9,524 nucleotides of DNA, from positions 1-9,524 of the forward strand of contig DXBS01000100.1 in NCBI GenBank assembly GCA_019116405.1. The letters run 5' to 3'. Below are positions 1 through 6,755 of this stretch, in pieces. A program made the translations under genes and the position numbers. Below the pieces are notes generated by a model. It did no database searches. It saw nothing but the letters and a program-made list of their open reading frames with translations, and had not been told where the DNA came from. Every line of letters starts with the position of its first letter. Positions within the stretch are counted from its first letter, which is position 1. The stretch is from Candidatus Gallimonas intestinigallinarum (GTDB lineage: Bacteria; Bacillota_A; Clostridia; Christensenellales; Borkfalkiaceae).

Positions 1-572
1 GCCCCGACACCGCAAAACTCACGATGGAACTGCGCGAGGAGGGCGCGGAGCACGCCGCCGTGACCGCCGCCTGCGGCGCACGCGCCGAACTGCTACTTTC
101 CGCGCTGGAAAAGGCAGGCATTGACCGCAAAGAGGTCAGGACGCTCTCCCTGCGTGTGGACGCGCGCTATGAGACAACGGACGGGGCGCGCACCTTTGCT
201 GGCTATACGGCAGTGCAGCGGCTGCAACTTCTGTGCGGCGCGGACGCGGGCACGCTGGCGCCCATCCTCGAAGCGGCGCGCACGAGCGACGCCGATCCCC
301 TGCTCTCGCTCGACTACACCGTGCGCGATCTGCAAAGTTATCGGGCAAACCTTCTGTCCCTTGCCGTCGAGGACGCGGCGGACAAGGCGGCGATCATCGC
401 CGAGGCGGCGTGTGTCCCCCTCGGCCGACTGCTGAGTGTGACCTATGCCCAGCCCGTCGCCATGCCCATGCGCACGCTGAGAATGGCGGCGCGCGGCGAC
501 TTCGGCGCCGACCTCACACCCGAGGACGTGACGCTCTCCGACGAGGTCACCGCCGTCTACGAGATCGAATGA
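1..572 (+). CDS. SIMPL (DUF541) domain protein, 5'-truncated by the window edge
   Basis: The reading frame is open from base 3 to the TGA at 570-572. It enters the window as PDTAKLTMELREEGAE, which matches the first conserved strand of SIMPL/DUF541 domains (PD-x-A followed by an alternating hydrophobic strand). The ATG at 24 is therefore probably internal, and the true start lies upstream of the window. Later family hallmarks are visible: AGIDRKEVRT (the 'GI..~di.T' turn), FAGYTAVQRLQL (the 'GY.a...l.v' strand), and the C-terminal helix with YRANLLSLAVEDAADKAAIIAEAA followed (in pieces) by PLGRLLSV. About 189 residues are present, close to a whole domain of roughly 200, so only the N-terminal tail or a signal peptide is missing. 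SIMPL proteins are widespread and mostly uncharacterised; some are periplasmic or cell-surface associated. No function beyond the domain can be assigned. A strong hairpin follows 17 nt after the stop. Confidence 0.85.
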   Translation, partial: PDTAKLTMELREEGAEHAAVTAACGARAELLLSALEKAGIDRKEVRTLSLRVDARYETTDGARTFAGYTAVQRLQLLCGADAGTLAPILEAARTSDADPLLSLDYTVRDLQSYRANLLSLAVEDAADKAAIIAEAACVPLGRLLSVTYAQPVAMPMRTLRMAARGDFGADLTPEDVTLSDEVTAVYEIE

Positions 573-589
573 CGTCTTAAATTATAGCA

Positions 590-636
590 GCCGCCCCGCC
601 CGCCGCAGAATGCGGCGGGCGGGGCGGCTTTTCTCT
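590..636. terminator. Perfect 18-bp hairpin, intrinsic terminator between convergent genes
   Basis: The left arm at 590-607 (GCCGCCCCGCCCGCCGCA) pairs perfectly with 611-628 around a GAA loop, and TTTTCTCT follows on the + strand. It lies 17 nt after the SIMPL-protein stop and 15 nt after the MFS stop on the other strand. On the minus strand the tail is TGCTATAATTTAAG, less T-rich, so it is best as a + strand terminator and probably works on both strands. Confidence 0.88.
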
Positions 637-643
637 GCAAAAC

Positions 644-1878
644 TTATTCTATATGGGACGCATTTTCAGGGGACGTCCCCTCGTTTTTTGCACCATGCGC
701 CCGATCGACGGCGCGATTGCACAGTTCCGTCATGACAATCAGGAGCGCCAGGAACGCGCCCAGCCAGAGCGGCAGCCACGCGAGGGAGACAAACTGCGCG
801 AGCACGCCGAACAACGGCGGCATGAAGGTCGTGCCCAGATAGGCGAACGCCATCTCCACGCCGATGACGGACTGGGAGTTCTCCGCGCCGAAGTTGGCGG
901 GCGTCGCGTGGATGATGGAGGGGTAGACGGGCGCGCAGCCAAACCCGATGATGAGGAAGCCCGCCACGGCGGTGTATGTTCCGAGCGGCAGCGCGAGCAG
1001 AACAAGCCCGACGGCGATGACGCCCGCGCCGATACGGATAAGCATCCGGTCCCCCAACTTTTCCGAGACAAACCCGCTCAGAAGCCGCCCCGCCGTCAGC
1101 CCGATATAGAAGAGGGAGCCGAGCATCGCGGCAAGGTCGGAGCTCGCGCCCTTGTAGCCGGCAAAATAGCTGCTCGCCCAGTACATGGAAGTCGCCTCCA
1201 GCGCGCTGTAGGCAAAGAAGGAGATCAGCAAAAAGACGACCCCCTTTATGCGGAAGGTCTGCGGGAGCGTGATGGGCTTTGTGCGAACTTCCGCCTTCTG
1301 CGGCTTTTTCCAGAGGGGCAGGGAGAGAAATAAGAGCACCGTCAGCCCGATCTGCACATAGGAGGTGATGCGGTAACCCCCTTCCCAGCCCGCCGCCCCC
1401 GTCAGGCATGCGCCCATGATAAAGGGACTGACCAGCGCGCCCAGCCCCCAGAAGCAATGCAGCCAGCTCATGTGGCGGGACTTGTAGTGCAGCGCCACAT
1501 AGTTATTGAGCGCCGCGTCCACGCCGCCCGCACCCAGCCCGTAAGGAACCGCGATGAGCAGGAGCATCCAGAAGGAAGTCGCAAAGGAGAAGCCGAGCAT
1601 CGCCGCCGCCGTCATGAGGACGCTGACCGCCGTCACGACGCCCGTTCCGAACTTTTTGGTGAGGAAGTCGGAAGCGAGACTGGAGGCGACGGTCCCGCCG
1701 AGATGATCATGGTGACAATGCCCATCGCCGAGAGCGGCGCACCCAGATCCTGGTGCATGACGGGCCACGCAGAACCGAGCAGGGAATCGGGAAGCCCGAG
1801 GCTGATGAAGGCAAGATAGATGATCGCAAGCAGAAGTGCAGCCATATGAGATTGTTTTGGCGCAGAAAGCGCAGTCAC
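644..1878 (-). pseudogene. MFS transporter, downstream of alpha-galactosidase, frameshifted
   Basis: Two minus-strand frames together encode one major facilitator superfamily protein of about 411 residues. The first frame begins at the GTG at 1878 (or the ATG at 1845, MAALLLAIIYLAFISLGLPD). It reads correctly to MGIVTMIIS and then degenerates into AGPSPPVSLPTSS. The second frame resumes as GGTVASSLASDFLTKKFGTG and runs through hydrophobic helices to the TAA at 644. The junction is at about 1699-1701: one base is missing, most simply a G (TCGGGCGGG expected, TCGGCGGG present). Family features include the LPDSLLGSAWP segment after helix 1, the SDFLTKKFG loop between helices 2 and 3, GLGAGGVDAALNNYVA, and MSWLHCFWGLGA. 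The GTG start overlaps the galactosidase stop (GTGA), and a GAGGAG lies directly against it. This spacing is too short for a normal RBS, so translational coupling is likely. It may import an alpha-galactoside or other sugar (inferred from the operon). No slippery sequence is seen, so programmed frameshifting is unlikely; a sequencing error is possible. Confidence 0.87.
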
Positions 1879-4049
1879 TCCTCTGTCAGAATGATAAGTT
1901 TGTGGGAAAATTCGGTCAGCCAGCCGTTGGACAAATTCAGCCCGACCCGCATATAGTACTCGCCCGTGTGGGTGCAGCCGTCCAGCGTGTTATGATAGCG
2001 CTTTTCCGCGTCCAGTCCGCGCAATTTAAGGAAGCGGAACTGCTCCAGCTCCTTCAACTTGTTCATGAACAGCACGAGGGAGGTTGACTTATCCTGCGAG
2101 ACGCACTGCATGCACATGTAGTTGCCCGCGTACGGAGCGCAGAGGTGATAGAGCGTCCCCCCTTCGATGACGTCGCGGTGATACTTCCGGTAGAGCTCGG
2201 CATGCGCGGCGAGGTCGGAGACCTCTGCCTCGGTCAGGACATTGGGGTTCATCTCATACCCGTATGTACCGAACAGGGCGAGCGCCGCCTTTGTCGCATA
2301 GGGCGCGACCTTGCTGTCGTTGACATGCGAGGCGATCGCAGAGAGCGGATAGCCGAGCGACGTATTGAACTGGATGTCCATGCGCTGGGCGGGGTCGGAC
2401 TCATCGCTGCACCAGATCTGCGGGCAATAGCAGAGCGTACCCATGTCAAACCTGCCGCCGCCCGAGGCACACCCCTCGAACATGATATCAGGGTATTCGC
2501 GCGTCAGCCGACCGAGGAGGGAATAGTACCCCAAGACCAGCCTGTGATAAATCTCGCCCTGCCGTTCGGGCGGGTAGGCGCGCGAGACGTGCTCGGCGAC
2601 CGTGCGGTTGTAGTCCCACTTGATATAGTCGACGGGATACTCCTGCAAAAAGTCGTTCATCTGCGCGTAGACCGCCTCGACGACGGCGGGATTGGCGAAG
2701 TCAAGATGCAGCTGATGACGCATGAGCGAGAGTTCGTCCTCCCCCCAGCCGAGCGCATATTCGGGGTGCGCGCGGAACAGGTCGCTGTCCGGGTTGACCA
2801 TCTCCGGCTCAAACCAGATGCCGAACTTGACGCCCTTTGCGTGGCAGGCGTCGATGACGCGCTTTAAGTCGATCTTTTTCTCGTTGACCTGCCAGTCGCC
2901 CAGCCCCGCGGTATCATCGTTGCGCGCGCCAAACCAGCCGTCATCGAGGACGAAGAGTTCCGCCCCGATTTCGCACGCGTCCTCTAAGTAGGAGAGAATG
3001 AGATCGGTATCAAAGGTGAAGTAGCACCCCTCCCAGGAGTTGAACAGGACGGGCTTATAGTCCTCGTTTTTGGCATACGTCATCAGGTTTTCGCGGATAA
3101 AGCGGTGGAATGTCTGCGACATCTTGTCCACGCCCTCCGCAGAATAGGCGATGACCGCCTGGGGCGTCTGGAAGTCCTCGCCCGGCTCCAGGATCCACTC
3201 GAAGTCCTCATCATTGATGCCGTAGGTGATATGCAGCCCGCGGAAGAGACCGACAAAGGTGCGGAACTTGAAGTTGCCGCTGTAGATCAAATTGAAGCCG
3301 ATGACCTCGCCCTGCTCCATGGTGGCGTGGCGTTCTTTTAAGTAGACGAAGGGATTTTCCTCCGCCGAGGAGCGCCCCAGGTTGGAGGAGACTTCCTGCA
3401 CGCCGTCCACGACGGCGTTCTCCGTATAGTCGCGCTCCTTCGCCCACCTGCCCCTGAAGTGCACGAGGTCATAGTCCGCGCGGGGCAGGTCGAGCTGCAT
3501 GGACATGGCGCGCGTCAGACGCACCGCCTCATCCGTACCGTTCTCGACGGAAAAGCTCTTGACGAGCACGTCCTTATCGGCGAAGATCGTGAGCACGAGA
3601 TGCGCCCACAACTCGCGCGTGCGGTCCTTGAGAAGAATATCCAGCGTCTCGGCATTCTCCCCGTGCGCGTGCGGCAGCTCCTCCAGATCGGGCGCGCCCT
3701 CTTCGATGGTGTAGCTGTCATAGCGGAAGTCGGTGACATACGAGCCGGAACCGTCGCGCACGATGAGCGGCGCGCCGCGCTTATCGGTGAGGGCGTGCGG
3801 GGAGCACTCCAGGGGCGCGCAGTCCGCCTTGAAACCGTCCGCGTACCCCACGTCCGCGTCGCTTGTTACGAGATAGCGCGGCGTCGCGTACCCGCCCGCA
3901 TCGCGCATGCAGGAAACGTCGGTATAGTCCGCCATGTGCCTGCCGAAATAGACTGTCTCCAGATAGCCCGCGTCATTGACATAGATCGCATACCCCATGC
4001 TGCCGTTGTCCAGCACGAATATGCGCGCGTCCTCGTGATAGGTGATCAT
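1875..4049 (-). CDS. Alpha-galactosidase, glycoside hydrolase family 36
   Basis: A 724-residue protein, the usual size for bacterial GH36 enzymes (about 720-750). It hydrolyses terminal alpha-1,6-galactose from melibiose or raffinose-type sugars by a double-displacement retaining mechanism. The order is an N-terminal beta-sandwich (about 1-320), a TIM barrel (about 330-640) and a C-terminal beta domain. The FVLDDGWFGARNDD signature (Asp369/370) is present. The catalytic nucleophile is predicted as Asp479 in YIKWDYNR and the acid/base as Asp549 in WCSDESD. Their 70-residue spacing matches the D478/D548 pair I recall for the Geobacillus enzyme. CASGGGRFD (527-535) lies between them. No signal peptide is seen, so it is cytoplasmic. 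I chose the ATG at 4049 because GGAGG sits 7 nt upstream; longer in-frame extensions would run into the promoter. It is first in an operon with the overlapping MFS gene. Substrate range is uncertain, since some GH36 members act on alpha-N-acetylgalactosaminides. Confidence 0.95.
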   Translation of the reverse strand: MITYHEDARIFVLDNGSMGYAIYVNDAGYLETVYFGRHMADYTDVSCMRDAGGYATPRYLVTSDADVGYADGFKADCAPLECSPHALTDKRGAPLIVRDGSGSYVTDFRYDSYTIEEGAPDLEELPHAHGENAETLDILLKDRTRELWAHLVLTIFADKDVLVKSFSVENGTDEAVRLTRAMSMQLDLPRADYDLVHFRGRWAKERDYTENAVVDGVQEVSSNLGRSSAEENPFVYLKERHATMEQGEVIGFNLIYSGNFKFRTFVGLFRGLHITYGINDEDFEWILEPGEDFQTPQAVIAYSAEGVDKMSQTFHRFIRENLMTYAKNEDYKPVLFNSWEGCYFTFDTDLILSYLEDACEIGAELFVLDDGWFGARNDDTAGLGDWQVNEKKIDLKRVIDACHAKGVKFGIWFEPEMVNPDSDLFRAHPEYALGWGEDELSLMRHQLHLDFANPAVVEAVYAQMNDFLQEYPVDYIKWDYNRTVAEHVSRAYPPERQGEIYHRLVLGYYSLLGRLTREYPDIMFEGCASGGGRFDMGTLCYCPQIWCSDESDPAQRMDIQFNTSLGYPLSAIASHVNDSKVAPYATKAALALFGTYGYEMNPNVLTEAEVSDLAAHAELYRKYHRDVIEGGTLYHLCAPYAGNYMCMQCVSQDKSTSLVLFMNKLKELEQFRFLKLRGLDAEKRYHNTLDGCTHTGEYYMRVGLNLSNGWLTEFSHKLIILTEE

Positions 4050-4073
4050 TGTATTCCTCCCAATGTTTTTCTC

Positions 4074-4102
4074 ATTATAACGCATTTTCTTTTGCTTGGC
4101 AA
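4074..4102 (-). promoter_or_regulatory. Sigma-A-type promoter of the alpha-galactosidase/MFS operon
   Basis: On the minus strand, -35 TTGCCA (4102-4097) and -10 TATAAT (4079-4074) are separated by exactly 17 bp. Transcription should start near 4067, leaving a leader of about 18 nt that carries GGAGG just before the ATG at 4049. An 11-bp palindrome, GCTTGGCAAGC (4094-4104), overlaps the -35 box and could be part of an operator. Confidence 0.87.
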
Positions 4103-4107
4103 GCGGG

Positions 4108-4147
4108 TGATCGCAACAAATCTGCATCTTGACAGACTTTGCGATCA
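4108..4147. promoter_or_regulatory. Probable operator: 9-bp inverted repeat between divergent promoters
   Basis: TGATCGCAA at 4108-4116 is exactly inverted as TTGCGATCA at 4139-4147. Arm centres are 31 bp apart, about three turns of B-DNA. The left arm starts 5 bp beyond the alpha-galactosidase -35 box; the right arm lies inside the 17-bp spacer of the rightward promoter. Neither predicted transcript includes the repeat, so it would act as DNA, for example as a binding site for a dimeric or looping regulator. No regulator gene is in the window, and the site does not match a catabolite-response element. Confidence 0.55.
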
Positions 4148-4157
4148 ATGGTACAAT
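4129..4157 (+). promoter_or_regulatory. Sigma-A-type promoter of the enoate-reductase-family gene
   Basis: A consensus -35 TTGACA (4129-4134) and -10 TACAAT (4152-4157) are separated by 17 bp. The expected start is near 4164, giving a leader of about 32 nt with AAGGAGG at 4182-4188, 7 nt before the ATG. It fires away from the alpha-galactosidase promoter; the two -35 boxes are only 26 bp apart. Confidence 0.9.
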
Positions 4158-4195
4158 AAACATGCGAAAACAACGCACGACAAGGAGGAAACGGT

Positions 4196-6247
4196 ATGGA
4201 TGCACGCTATGAACCCCTGTTCACGCCGTGGAAGATCGGCAACGTGGAGATCAAGAACAGGATCGTCCTCTGTCCGATGGGCGGGACATCGCTGTTCGGC
4301 TGGATGGAACACAATCACTTTGACGAGGATGCAGCGAACTTCTTTCTGGAGCGCGCGAAGAACAACGTCGGGCTGATCATTCCCGGCATCGCGCCGCTGC
4401 GGGGCATCATGTACGGGGGCTGGCTTTATAAAAACAAGAAGATGTTCCGTCAGCTCAAGGAGTACATGGTCAAGATTCACGCGACGGGCGCAAAGCTCTT
4501 TGTCCAGCTCACGGCGGGCTTCGGCAGGTCGTTCGCGATTACAAACCCCCTTGTACCCTTCCTGAAGCACCCCGCACTCGGCGTATTCATCAAGCCGTTT
4601 GTCGACGTCTCCTATATCTGCGCATCCCCTTCCAGACTTCCCTCGCGCTGGGCGGAGGACGTCAAGGTGCGCGCGCTCAGAAAAAAGGAGATCGAGCAGA
4701 TGGTCTATGCCTTTGCCGAGACAGCGCGTCTTTGCAAAGAGGCGGGCGTAGACGGCGTGGAGGTTCATGCCGTGCATGAAGGGTATCTGATGGATCAGTT
4801 CACGACGCCCTACACCAATCAGCGCACGGACGAATACGGCGGCAGCTTTGAAAACCGCTACCGCTTTGCGACGGACGTCGTAAAGGCGATCAAGGCAAAG
4901 TGCGGGAAGGAATACCCCGTATCGCTGCGCTATTCGGTCGTCAGCAAGACCATCGGATTCGGCGTGGGCGCGATCCCGGGCGAGGATTATGTCGAAGCCG
5001 GGCGGGACATGGCGGAGAGCGAGAAGGCGGCAAAATACCTGCAGGATGCGGGCTACGATATGCTCAACGCGGACAACGGTACATACGACGCCTGGTACTG
5101 GGCACATCCGCCGGCATACATGCCCAAGAACTGCAACCTGGACGACGTGGCGCACATCAGGAAGTTTGTGGATATCCCCGTCGTCTGCGCGGGCCGCATG
5201 GAGCCGGAAGTTGGCGCGGATGCGGTGCGCGACGGCAAGATTGACGCCGTGGGCGTCGCGCGGCAGTTCCTGACGGACGGCGCGTGGGTCACCAAACTCA
5301 TGGAAGGGCGTACCGAGGACATTCAGCCCTGTATCTGCTGCCACAACGCCTGCTTTGCAATGGCGCACTACAAGGGCGCGGCAAACGACGAGCCGCTCTC
5401 CGACGCCAAGCACATGGCGCGCTGTGCGCTCAACCCGCAGACCATGCACGGCGGCAAGTATGCGATCACGCCCGCAAAGAAGGCAAAGAAGATCGCGGTC
5501 ATCGGGGGCGGCATCGGCGGCATCGAGACCGCGCGCATCGCAGCGCTGCGCGGGCATACCGTCACGATCTATGAAAAAACGGACAGGCTGGGCGGCGTCT
5601 TTATCCCAGCCGCGGCGCCCTCCTTCAAGGAGAAGGACAGAGAGCTCATCGAATGGTACCGCCGTCAGATCGCCGCGCTGCCCATTACCGTCCAATACAA
5701 TACCGAAATCAGAGATCTCTCCGCGTTGGACGCAGACGAGATCGTCGTCGCGACGGGTGCAACGGCAAAGCGGCTGCGCATCCCGGGCATCGAGCGCAGC
5801 ATGGAGGCGATTGACTACTTAAGCGGCAGACAGGTCGGGCAGGACGTCGTCATCATCGGCGGCGGACTGACCGGCTGCGAGATCGCGTACGATCTGTATC
5901 TGCAGGGTAAAAAGCCCGTCATCGTCGAGGCAAAGAGCGACGTCATGGCGGTACGCGGGCTGTGCCTTGCCAACTCCTCCTATTTAAGAGACTTCTTCCG
6001 CTGCAACAAGATCCCCGTCTATCTGGAAAGCACCGTGCCGAGCATCGGACAAAACAGCGCGACCGTCCGCTATAAGGACGGCAGCACGCGGGAGATCAGG
6101 GCGGACGACGTCATCGTGTCCGTCGGCTATGCACCCGCGCCGATCGCAAAAAAATCGGCGCACGTCCACATTGTGGGCGACGCCTGCAAGGTCGGAAATC
6201 TGCGCACGGTCATCTGGCAGGCATGGGACGTGGCGCTCAGACTCTGA
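4196..6247 (+). CDS. NADH:flavin oxidoreductase, 2-enoate / 2,4-dienoyl-CoA reductase family
   Basis: A 683-residue cytoplasmic flavoprotein of the FadH/enoate-reductase type, which reduces activated C=C double bonds using electrons passed NAD(P)H to FAD to 4Fe-4S to FMN. Residues 1-375 form the old-yellow-enzyme barrel: IVLCPMGGTS (23-32), the FMN-contacting Gln in FVQLTAGFGR (102-111), HAVHEGYLMDQF (191-202) and TDEYGGSFENRYRF (211-224). Cluster cysteines are C379, C382, C386 and C410 (C-x2-C-x3-C, then a 23-residue gap, longer than the gap of about 11 in E. coli FadH). IAVIGGGIGG (433-442) begins the FAD fold with Glu460 at the end of its second strand. VVIIGGGLTGCE (551-562) is the NAD(P)H fold, and HIVGDACKVG (658-667) is the C-terminal FAD motif. 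HAVHEGYL resembles clostridial enoate reductases and bile-acid BaiCD-like enzymes, but the substrate cannot be named. The start is set by AAGGAGG 7 nt upstream. Confidence 0.95.
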   Translation: MDARYEPLFTPWKIGNVEIKNRIVLCPMGGTSLFGWMEHNHFDEDAANFFLERAKNNVGLIIPGIAPLRGIMYGGWLYKNKKMFRQLKEYMVKIHATGAKLFVQLTAGFGRSFAITNPLVPFLKHPALGVFIKPFVDVSYICASPSRLPSRWAEDVKVRALRKKEIEQMVYAFAETARLCKEAGVDGVEVHAVHEGYLMDQFTTPYTNQRTDEYGGSFENRYRFATDVVKAIKAKCGKEYPVSLRYSVVSKTIGFGVGAIPGEDYVEAGRDMAESEKAAKYLQDAGYDMLNADNGTYDAWYWAHPPAYMPKNCNLDDVAHIRKFVDIPVVCAGRMEPEVGADAVRDGKIDAVGVARQFLTDGAWVTKLMEGRTEDIQPCICCHNACFAMAHYKGAANDEPLSDAKHMARCALNPQTMHGGKYAITPAKKAKKIAVIGGGIGGIETARIAALRGHTVTIYEKTDRLGGVFIPAAAPSFKEKDRELIEWYRRQIAALPITVQYNTEIRDLSALDADEIVVATGATAKRLRIPGIERSMEAIDYLSGRQVGQDVVIIGGGLTGCEIAYDLYLQGKKPVIVEAKSDVMAVRGLCLANSSYLRDFFRCNKIPVYLESTVPSIGQNSATVRYKDGSTREIRADDVIVSVGYAPAPIAKKSAHVHIVGDACKVGNLRTVIWQAWDVALRL

Positions 6248-6264
6248 CACTTTTGCCGCGGCAT

Positions 6265-6309
6265 TCAGCGTATGACAAGATAGCACAGTTTGGCACAAAA
6301 ATACGCTGA
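6265..6309. repeat. 9-bp inverted repeat after the flavoprotein gene
   Basis: TCAGCGTAT (6265-6273) and ATACGCTGA (6301-6309) are perfect inverted copies around a 27-nt loop that holds two TGTGC-type words (on the minus strand). A 10-bp palindrome TGCCGCGGCA (6254-6263) sits just before it. No T-run follows on the + strand, so it is not a classical terminator. It could help 3'-end formation or RNA stability, or be incidental. Confidence 0.4.
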
Positions 6310-6335
6310 CGGAGCCGAAAATTGTAACCAACTGC

Positions 6336-6369
6336 ATGCGGCGGCGACCCGTTCGGGTCGCCGCCGCAT
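6336..6369. terminator. Strong GC-rich hairpin between convergent transcripts
   Basis: ATGCGGCGGCGACCC (6336-6350) pairs perfectly over 15 bp with 6355-6369 around GTTC. It lies 88 nt after the flavoprotein stop and 13 nt after the stop of the small leftward gene. Neither flank has a strong T-run: on the minus strand the tail is GCAGTTGGTTACAATTTTC, on the + strand CTCAATGTC. It is a likely end point for the small gene and possibly for the flavoprotein transcript, but not a canonical terminator. Confidence 0.6.
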
Positions 6370-6382
6370 CTCAATGTCACCA

Positions 6383-6528
6383 TTATCCCGGATAACCGAT
6401 CATATACCCCCACTCATCGACGACATACTCCCACGTGCCGTTCTCGCCGTACCGATCCTCCGAATACTGTATGAGGTAATACTGCACGCCGTCCGTCATG
6501 AGGTAGATCTGATCTCTTTGAATTCCAT
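6383..6528 (-). CDS. Small hypothetical protein (about 39-48 aa), frame apparently broken
   Basis: The signals are complete: promoter, then GGAGG at 6540-6536, then 7 nt, then ATG at 6528. That ATG, however, opens only a 10-codon frame (MEFKEIRSTS, stop TGA). The stop overlaps by ATGA a second ATG at 6499, whose frame gives MTDGVQYYLIQYSEDRYG and continues to ...WGYMIGYPG before TAA at 6383. Adding one base, for example a fourth A to the AAA at 6519-6517, would fuse them into one 48-residue protein beginning MEFKRDQIYLMTDGVQYY. This reads more naturally than either piece. Alternatives are real coupling of a leader peptide to a 39-residue protein, or an inactivated gene. The product is rich in Tyr, acidic residues and Gly, with no membrane segment. 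I recognise no family. A longer in-frame extension upstream to 6586 would start inside the promoter and is unlikely. Confidence 0.5.
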
Positions 6529-6557
6529 GGTTTCGCCTCCGCGTTATTCTTGCATTG

Positions 6558-6586
6558 ATTATAGAATACGCCGCATATTTTTTCAA
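6558..6586 (-). promoter_or_regulatory. Sigma-A-type promoter of the small leftward gene
   Basis: On the minus strand, -35 TTGAAA (6586-6581) and -10 TATAAT (6563-6558) are 17 bp apart. The expected start is near 6551, which leaves a leader of about 22 nt carrying GGAGG in front of the ATG at 6528. This full set of signals is the main reason for taking the tiny ORF seriously. Confidence 0.8.
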
Positions 6587-6607
6587 GTCCGCGCGCCCGT
6601 TCCGTCC

Positions 6608-6634
6608 GTTACTTCCCCGTTACTTCCGAGTAAC
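6608..6634. repeat. Tandem GTTACTTCC repeat with an overlapping small stem-loop
   Basis: GTTACTTCC occurs at 6608-6616 and again at 6619-6627. The second copy continues into a 6-bp stem, GTTACT (6619-6624) with AGTAAC (6629-6634), around TCCG. It lies about 20 bp upstream of the small gene's -35 box. A short binding-site cluster is possible but unproven. The rest of the stretch between the small gene and the nuclease holds only the small gene's promoter and the nuclease terminator. Confidence 0.35.
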
Positions 6635-6690
6635 AGCCCGCCATTGGTACAATTTTTCCCATACGTTCCCGAAAATTCGCGCCAGGCGTG

Positions 6691-6724
6691 AAAAGCGGCG
6701 TCCGCACCTTGGCACGGACGCCGC
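6691..6724 (-). terminator. Intrinsic terminator of the PD-(D/E)XK nuclease gene
   Basis: Read on the minus strand, GCGGCGTCCG (6724-6715) and CGGACGCCGC (6704-6695) form a perfect 10-bp GC-rich stem around a 10-nt loop, followed directly by TTTT (6694-6691). It lies 31 nt after the nuclease stop. Confidence 0.82.
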
Positions 6725-6755
6725 CTCAATCCCAGACCAATTACAACTCCTATCC

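Noticed and set aside
1690..1712. Programmed ribosomal frameshift in the MFS gene
   Set aside because: No X-XXY-YYZ slippery sequence or obvious stimulatory structure is visible; MFS genes are not known for this, so deletion or error is simpler.
4094..4160. Catabolite-response element (CcpA site) in the divergent promoter region
   Set aside because: No match to the TGNAANCGNNNNCA pattern on either strand; the inverted repeat there has different spacing and sequence.
4050..4205. N-terminal extension of alpha-galactosidase by 52 codons
   Set aside because: The extension would cover the gene's own -10 and -35 boxes, and the GGAGG site is correctly spaced only for the ATG at 4049.
3459..4376. 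Open + strand frame of about 305 codons across the alpha-galactosidase 5' half and the intergenic region
   Set aside because: Antisense shadow of a clear GH36 gene; it crosses both promoters and shows no protein family features.
4145..5695. Long open frame (about 516 codons) on the minus strand opposite the flavoprotein gene
   Set aside because: It is fully antisense to a gene with all family motifs, its product is rich in Arg, His and Val as expected of reverse frames of GC-rich genes, and it has no RBS or domain.
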